Positions 13,152 to 17,737 of a stretch of 17,737 nt of DNA are shown here, one piece after another. The notes beneath the pieces were generated by a model that worked only from the letters and a program-made list of their open reading frames with translations, did no database searches and was not told where the DNA came from. The stretch covers positions 1-17,737 of the forward strand of contig JAEXRM010000192.1 of assembly GCA_023440865.1 (NCBI GenBank). Direction: 5' to 3'. The stretch comes from Bacillota bacterium (GTDB taxonomy: Bacteria; Bacillota; Clostridia; DSM-8532). Numbering within the stretch: the first letter of the stretch is position 1; each line of letters starts with the position of its first letter. The translations under genes were made by a program, and so were the position numbers.

Positions 13152-15263
13152 ATGCCGTCACAAACGCATCAGCAAACCGTCAACTTCATCTGGAGCATAT
13201 GCAATTTGCTCCGTGGCCCCTATAAGCGTAACGAATACCGGAAAGTTATTCTCCCGCTGACCATTTTGCGGCGGTTCGATTGCCTCCTCGAACCGACCAA
13301 GACAAGGGTTGTTGAAGAGTTCGAAGGTCTGAAGGGGAAGTCTGAAAGCATCATCAGTGCTAAACTAAAGATCATTACCGGTGTTCCTTTCTATAACCTT
13401 TCCAAGCTGACATTCAAGAAGTTGCTTGATGATCCGAATCAGATTGCACCGAATCTGAACAGCTACATCAACGCCTTCTCGCCGAATGTCCGGCAAATCT
13501 TCGAGCGTCTTGAATTTGGCATTCAAGTGAACAAGATGAACGAAAAGAACCTTCTGTTCAATGTCATCAAGAAGTTCGCATCCGAGGAAGTGGATCTTTC
13601 CCCTGCCAATATGGACAACCTGCAAATGGGATATGTATTTGAAGAGTTAATTCGGATCGGTGCCGAGCAATCGAATGAAGAAGCGGGAGAGCACTTTACA
13701 CCCCGTGAAGTCATCAAGTTGATGGTGAATTTGCTTCTTTCACCGGAAACCGATCTGCGAAAAAGCCATGTTGTAAAGACAATTTATGATCCAGCCTGTG
13801 GAACCGGCGGCATGCTTTCCGTCGCGGAAGACTATATCCGGAGACTGAACAGTGATGCTCAACCCCACCTCTATGGACAGGATTGGAACGATGAGGCATA
13901 TGGCATTTGTAGAGCGGACATGCTCATAAAGGGTGAGAACTCCGACAACATCAAACCGGACTGCACCTTTGAAAAAGATGGGTTCCCAAGAGAGAAGTTT
14001 GATTACATGCTGGCCAATCCACCCTTTGGCGTGGAATGGAAACAACAACAGAAGACCATCGAGAATGAAGCCAGAACGCTAGGCTATGATGGCCGCTTTG
14101 GTGCTGGCACACCGCGTATCAATGATGGTTCTCTTTTGTTCCTTCAACACATGATCTCTAAAATGCGTAGCCCAGAGGATGGTGGAAGCCGTATCGGGAT
14201 CGTCTTCAATGGTTCTCCCCTGTTTACCGGAGACGCAGGAAGCGGGGAATCAGACATCCGTCAGTGGATCATCGAGAACGATTGGCTGGAAGCCATCGTC
14301 GCAATGCCAGACCAGCTCTTCTACAACACGGGTATTTCGACATATATCTGGATTGTCACCAACCACAAGGAAGGGCGACGAAAAGGGAAAATCCAATTGA
14401 TCGATGGACGCAAGTTCTATATGAAAATGAGCAAAAGCTTAGGCAACAAGCGGCATCAAATCGGAGATGGTGAAGAAAACAGACCGGATCAAATCGCCGA
14501 CCTGACCAGAATCTACGGCAACTTCATGCAGGATGAAATCCGCACGCTGGAGGTAGATGGAGTTGTCAAGGAAGTCATCGTCAGCAAAATCTTTGACAAC
14601 ACTGACTTCGGATACAACAAGATTACAGTGGAGCGCCCCTTGCGTCTGAACTTCCAAGCTTGTCCCGAACGCATTGCCCTGCTTGATGATGTTCGTGCTT
14701 TTCAGAAACTTACGGAGAGCGACAAGAAAAACGAAACCATACGGCAGCAGGAGCTTGCGGACGGAATCGCACGCCAGCAAGCTATCAAAGATATGCTTAA
14801 TGATTTGAGCCAATTGACTGCGTGCAAACTTTTCAAAGACCGTATCGCGTTCTTGAAAGAATTGAAAGCCATCGACCAGAAGTATGGCGTCCGCTTATCG
14901 GCTCCCGAATTAAGGGCGGTGTTGGACGCGTTGAGCGAAAAAGACGAAACTGCCGAAATATGCCGCGACGCCAAGGGCAACCCTGAAGCCGATGCCGACT
15001 TGCGCGATACAGAGAGTGTACCGCTCAAAGAGAATATCGATGCGTATTTCAAGAGGGAAGTTCTGCCCCATGTCCCGGACGCCTGGATAGATTACAGCAA
15101 GACAAAAGTCGGCTACGAGATCCCATTCAATCGCCATTTTTATCGTTATGAGGCACCCCGTGCACTGGAAGCAATTGCTGACGATATCAAAGCACTTGAG
15201 AGTGAAATTGTCAGGATGCTTGCGGAAATCACCGGAAGTGCGGAGGCGGAAAATGAGAGATGA
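13152..15263 (+). CDS. hsdM: Type I restriction-modification system, methyltransferase subunit HsdM
   Basis: A 703-residue N6-adenine DNA methyltransferase. With HsdS it methylates one adenine in each half of a bipartite site. An N-terminal helical HsdM domain (about 8-145, with VNFIWSICNLLRGPYKRNEY) precedes the methylase domain. The family block EHFTPREVIKLMV is at 180-192. The S-adenosylmethionine motif I is DPACGTGGML (213-222) and the catalytic motif IV is NPPFG (289-293). The C-terminal region (about 515-700) is charged and helical, ending in RYEAPRALEAIADDIKALES, a segment typical of the longer HsdM class. No frame damage is seen. AAAGGAG lies 6 nt before the ATG. It overlaps the next gene by 11 nt. 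Confidence 0.95.
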   Translation: MPSQTHQQTVNFIWSICNLLRGPYKRNEYRKVILPLTILRRFDCLLEPTKTRVVEEFEGLKGKSESIISAKLKIITGVPFYNLSKLTFKKLLDDPNQIAPNLNSYINAFSPNVRQIFERLEFGIQVNKMNEKNLLFNVIKKFASEEVDLSPANMDNLQMGYVFEELIRIGAEQSNEEAGEHFTPREVIKLMVNLLLSPETDLRKSHVVKTIYDPACGTGGMLSVAEDYIRRLNSDAQPHLYGQDWNDEAYGICRADMLIKGENSDNIKPDCTFEKDGFPREKFDYMLANPPFGVEWKQQQKTIENEARTLGYDGRFGAGTPRINDGSLLFLQHMISKMRSPEDGGSRIGIVFNGSPLFTGDAGSGESDIRQWIIENDWLEAIVAMPDQLFYNTGISTYIWIVTNHKEGRRKGKIQLIDGRKFYMKMSKSLGNKRHQIGDGEENRPDQIADLTRIYGNFMQDEIRTLEVDGVVKEVIVSKIFDNTDFGYNKITVERPLRLNFQACPERIALLDDVRAFQKLTESDKKNETIRQQELADGIARQQAIKDMLNDLSQLTACKLFKDRIAFLKELKAIDQKYGVRLSAPELRAVLDALSEKDETAEICRDAKGNPEADADLRDTESVPLKENIDAYFKREVLPHVPDAWIDYSKTKVGYEIPFNRHFYRYEAPRALEAIADDIKALESEIVRMLAEITGSAEAENER

Positions 15264-16125
15264 TACCGCTCTTGCCGTTTTTGAGAATCACAAGATTCGG
15301 CGCGTGTATGATGAAAAAGCTGAGAAATGGTTCTTTTCTGTCGTCGATATCGTCGCGGTTCTGACCGATCAAAATGATTACCAAACCGCCCGCAAATACT
15401 GGAACAAGCTCAAGGAACGGCTCATCAAGGAAGGAAGTCAACTGGTGACAAATTGTCACCAGTTGAAAATGACGGCAGAAGACGGGAAAATGCGCCTGAC
15501 GGATGTGGCTGACCCGGAAGCATTGCTCCGCTTGATTCAAACCGTTCCAAGCCCCAATGCCGAGCCGATTAAGCTATGGCTGGCTAAGGTAGGTTATGAA
15601 CGCATCCAGGACATGAGCGATCCTGCTCGTTCGCTCGATCGCGCCCGTGAATACTGGCAACAGCATGGCCGAAGTGAAAAATGGATTCAACAGCGCATGA
15701 CAGGGCAGGAGACCCGTAACAAGCTGACCGATTACTGGCAAGAGCATGATGTGACGAGTGAACAGGAATATGCCATTCTCACGAACATCATCCATCAGGA
15801 GTGGAGCGGAGTCTCGGTGAAAGCCCACAAGGTTATCAAGGGACTGAAGACACAGAATCTACGTGATCACATGAGTGAGGCGGAGCTGATTTTTACGGCG
15901 CTTGCTGAATTGTCTACCCGGCAAATCGCTGCCAGTGTGGATGCCATGGGTTTGGCTGAGAATGCCGATGCGGGTAAAAAGGGTGGCAAGATAGCTAGAG
16001 GAGCTCGTTTGGAACTGGAAGCAAGAACCGGAAAGAGCGTTGTGACGGGCGAAAACTTCCTTCCACCGAAGAAAACAATAAAGCAAATCGCTTCCAGTGA
16101 TGATACGGGGGATGATGATGAATAA
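15253..16125 (+). CDS. Bro-N domain protein with DinD-like C-terminal region
   Basis: A 290-residue protein set between hsdM and hsdS. Residues 7-118 form a Bro-N (phage antirepressor-type, DNA-binding) domain: IRRVYDEKAEKWFFSVVDIV, then RKYWNKLKERL, then LVTNCHQLKM, and RLTDVADPEALLRLIQTVPS. Residues 119-235 (ARSLDRAREYW, then WSGVSVKAHKVIKGLKTQNL, then RDHMSEAELIFTALAEL) resemble DNA-damage-inducible protein D. The tail (GGKIARGARLELEARTGKSV, then NFLPP) is basic then acidic. Similar proteins occur inside type I restriction loci, but their role is unknown to me; regulation of the operon or of restriction is inference. GGAGG lies 6 nt before the ATG, inside the end of hsdM. A perfect 29-bp palindrome lies in its coding sequence. 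Confidence 0.85.
   Translation: MRDDTALAVFENHKIRRVYDEKAEKWFFSVVDIVAVLTDQNDYQTARKYWNKLKERLIKEGSQLVTNCHQLKMTAEDGKMRLTDVADPEALLRLIQTVPSPNAEPIKLWLAKVGYERIQDMSDPARSLDRAREYWQQHGRSEKWIQQRMTGQETRNKLTDYWQEHDVTSEQEYAILTNIIHQEWSGVSVKAHKVIKGLKTQNLRDHMSEAELIFTALAELSTRQIAASVDAMGLAENADAGKKGGKIARGARLELEARTGKSVVTGENFLPPKKTIKQIASSDDTGDDDE
15438..15466. repeat. Perfect 29-bp palindrome inside the Bro-N gene
   Basis: TCAACTGGTGACAA (15438-15451) and TTGTCACCAGTTGA (15453-15466) are exact 14-bp inverted arms around a single A at 15452. The DNA encodes part of SQLVTNCHQLK in the Bro-N domain. As DNA it could bind a dimeric protein, perhaps the Bro-N protein itself; as RNA it would fold with a small loop after fraying. 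Part of the match may reflect a conserved peptide. Confidence 0.75.
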
Positions 16126-17446
16126 AGCCTATCCAAAATACAAACCCTCAGGAGTTGAATGGCTGGGGGATGTACCGGTGCACTGGGATGTGAAAAGGAC
16201 TCGCTTCATGATAAGCATGAACCCGAGTAAACAAGAGATTCATCATCTTGATCCAGAGACCGAGCTCACTTTCTTGCCAATGGAGGCTGTTGGAGAAAAC
16301 GGATCATTAAGACCAGATTCTACCAGGCCTATTTCGGATGTCATTGCGGGCTATACTTTTTTTGCTGAAGGGGATGTTGCATTCGCAAAGATCACCCCCT
16401 GTTTTGAGAATAGGAAAGGCGCTATCCTGCGTAATCTTGGCACTGGTTTCGGTTTTGGCACAACTGAGCTTACAGTTATGCGACCAAGTGAAAAGATTGA
16501 TGCCGAGTATCTATACTATATTACGATTTCTGATGAGTTTCGAAACAATGGCAAGGCATGGATGTATGGTGCAGGTGGTCAAAAACGTGTGCCGGATGAA
16601 TTTGTCAAGGAGTTTCGATTCGGGTTCCCACCACTCCGCGAACAGCGAGCCATCGCTACTTTTCTTGTTCGCGAGACAGGACGGATTGATGCACTCATCT
16701 CCAAGCAACAGCGGTTACTAGAACTGTTGTCTGAACAGCGCACTGCTCTTATTTCCCGTGCGGTTGCCAAGGGATTGAATAAGTCAGTCAAGTTCAAGCA
16801 CTCCGGCGTGGAATGGCTGGGGGATGTACCAGAGCATTGGGATGTGAAGAAAATTAAGTTCATCCTTCAGAAATCACTGCAATATGGTGCAAATGAAGCC
16901 GCAATCCTTGATGATCCAGAACTGCCACGCTTTATCAGAATAACTGACATTGATGAGCAAGGTAACCTTCGTGAGGAAACATTCCGTTCCATACCAGATG
17001 ATATTGCCAAACCATTTCTTTTAGAGGACGGAGATATTTTGTTTGCACGGAGCGGTGCAACAGTAGGAAAAACATTTTTCTATAAGGAATCATGGGGCAG
17101 AGCTGCATATGCCGGATACTTGATTCGCGCACGACTAAAAAAGAAATCTGCATTCCCAAGCTTCGTATATTACATAACTAAAACCAGTTTATACCAGCAA
17201 TGGATTGAATCAATGTTGATACAGGCAACAATACAAAACGTGAGTGCTGAGAAATATGCTACATTTCTAGTTACTCTCCCCCCCCTCTCCGAACAGCAAG
17301 CCATCGCCGTTTTTCTCGATCGTGAGACGGCGAAGATTGATGCGCTTTTACTTAAGGTGACTAAAATGATCGATCGCCTCAAGGAGTACCGTACAGCGCT
17401 GATCAGTGCGGTTGTTACCGGCAAGATAGATGTGAGGGAGGCGTAA
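16118..17446 (+). CDS. hsdS: Type I restriction-modification system, specificity subunit HsdS
   Basis: A 442-residue protein that recognises the two half-sites and holds the M and R subunits. It is an internal tandem of two similar halves. Each half opens with SGVEWLGDVPxHWDVKxxxF (11-30 and 229-248), followed by a variable target recognition domain (about 31-168 and 249-385). Each then closes with PPLxEQxAIAxFLxRETxxIDAL (171-193 and 388-410) and a helical spacer ending in YRTALIS or QRTALIS. Both domains appear intact. Three consecutive ATG codons occur at 16112, 16115 and 16118; the last is 6 nt after a G-run and is preferred, giving an 8-nt overlap with the Bro-N gene. AT-rich patches mark the recognition domains, as expected for frequently exchanged segments. 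Confidence 0.94.
   Translation: MNKAYPKYKPSGVEWLGDVPVHWDVKRTRFMISMNPSKQEIHHLDPETELTFLPMEAVGENGSLRPDSTRPISDVIAGYTFFAEGDVAFAKITPCFENRKGAILRNLGTGFGFGTTELTVMRPSEKIDAEYLYYITISDEFRNNGKAWMYGAGGQKRVPDEFVKEFRFGFPPLREQRAIATFLVRETGRIDALISKQQRLLELLSEQRTALISRAVAKGLNKSVKFKHSGVEWLGDVPEHWDVKKIKFILQKSLQYGANEAAILDDPELPRFIRITDIDEQGNLREETFRSIPDDIAKPFLLEDGDILFARSGATVGKTFFYKESWGRAAYAGYLIRARLKKKSAFPSFVYYITKTSLYQQWIESMLIQATIQNVSAEKYATFLVTLPPLSEQQAIAVFLDRETAKIDALLLKVTKMIDRLKEYRTALISAVVTGKIDVREA
16157..16830. repeat. 20-bp direct repeat within hsdS
   Basis: The same 20 bases occur at 16157-16176 and 16811-16830, 654 bp apart. They encode the EWLGDV core at the start of each half of HsdS. A further shorter match (tgggatgtgaa) follows in each copy. 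The rest of the span between copies is not repeat. Confidence 0.8.
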
Positions 17447-17737
17447 TGGGAGCGGAGTTCATCGTAGATACATTTGAAAAATATCTGGATATTGTAAAAA
17501 ACGAAATAGATAAATCCAAGCGGTATTATCGCGGGCAAGGCAAGCGCGTTGTTGATGGATACCAGCTCTGGTCTTCTATTGCCCGATATGAATACCTTAA
17601 GGAAAAGTCACCTGTTGAGTTGATTGAGATCGAGAAGCGAGCACTCGCAACTTTTTCCAACCATGTTATTGGCCATGTAAGTCACATACCTCGCAACGAC
17701 TGGGAAATGCTGGCCTTGGCACAGCACCATGGACTAC
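17446..17737 (+). CDS. FRG-domain protein, N-terminal part (cut by window edge)
   Basis: An open frame of 97 codons runs from ATG 17446 off the right edge. The start shares its A with the hsdS stop codon (TAATG), and GAGGGAGG precedes it closely. The translation has SKRYYRGQGKRV at 24-35, the YRGQ motif that opens the FRG domain. Next comes a WSSIARYEYL segment matching the family's conserved Ser/Arg region, and finally DWEMLALAQHHGL (84-96), the conserved block before the usual PTR-LLDW, which lies outside the window. FRG domains are named for a conserved Phe/Arg/Gly pattern, occur often in mobile and defence loci, and have no settled function that I know. Tight coupling to hsdS implies co-expression with the restriction system. 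Confidence 0.82.
   Translation, partial: MGAEFIVDTFEKYLDIVKNEIDKSKRYYRGQGKRVVDGYQLWSSIARYEYLKEKSPVELIEIEKRALATFSNHVIGHVSHIPRNDWEMLALAQHHGL

Overview
The left three quarters of the window (about 1-12,800) is GC-rich, densely packed DNA with strong GGAGG-type ribosome binding sites. It reads as an ordinary chromosome of a Gram-positive bacterium. A DUF4003 protein and a ferredoxin-type aldo/keto reductase with two Fe-S motifs would suit a high-GC, probably anaerobic member of the Bacillota, but the taxonomy is inference only. From about 12,840 to the right edge the DNA becomes visibly more AT-rich and codon use changes. This part carries a restriction-type defence operon that looks like horizontally acquired DNA.

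Layout, left to right. An alpha/beta hydrolase (+) faces a DUF4003 protein (-). Divergent from the latter is a gene that fuses a Phd/YefM antitoxin-like domain to a Uma2 nuclease-like domain (+); its upstream region is rich in repeats and palindromes. A 22-bp tandem repeat and a stem-loop separate it from a pseudouridine catabolism pair on the minus strand (psuK-like kinase overlapping psuG by ATGA). A GNAT acetyltransferase (+) converges on a two-gene ABC exporter operon (-), whose first subunit carries about 50 extra residues inside its ATPase domain. A decayed cupin (-) and a palindrome cluster precede an RraA-family gene (+), which converges on an aldo/keto reductase with two 4Fe-4S motifs (-).

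The right end is one tightly coupled plus-strand operon: hsdM (type I DNA methyltransferase), a Bro-N/DinD-like gene, hsdS (specificity subunit with two target recognition domains), and the start of an FRG-domain gene cut by the window edge. Neighbours overlap by 11, 8 and 1 nt. No hsdR is visible; it may lie beyond the edge. HsdM and HsdS should together methylate a bipartite site. The Bro-N and FRG proteins are embedded partners whose role is not established here. This cassette, with a perfect 29-bp palindrome inside the Bro-N gene and a stem-loop just before hsdM, is the most interesting part of the window.
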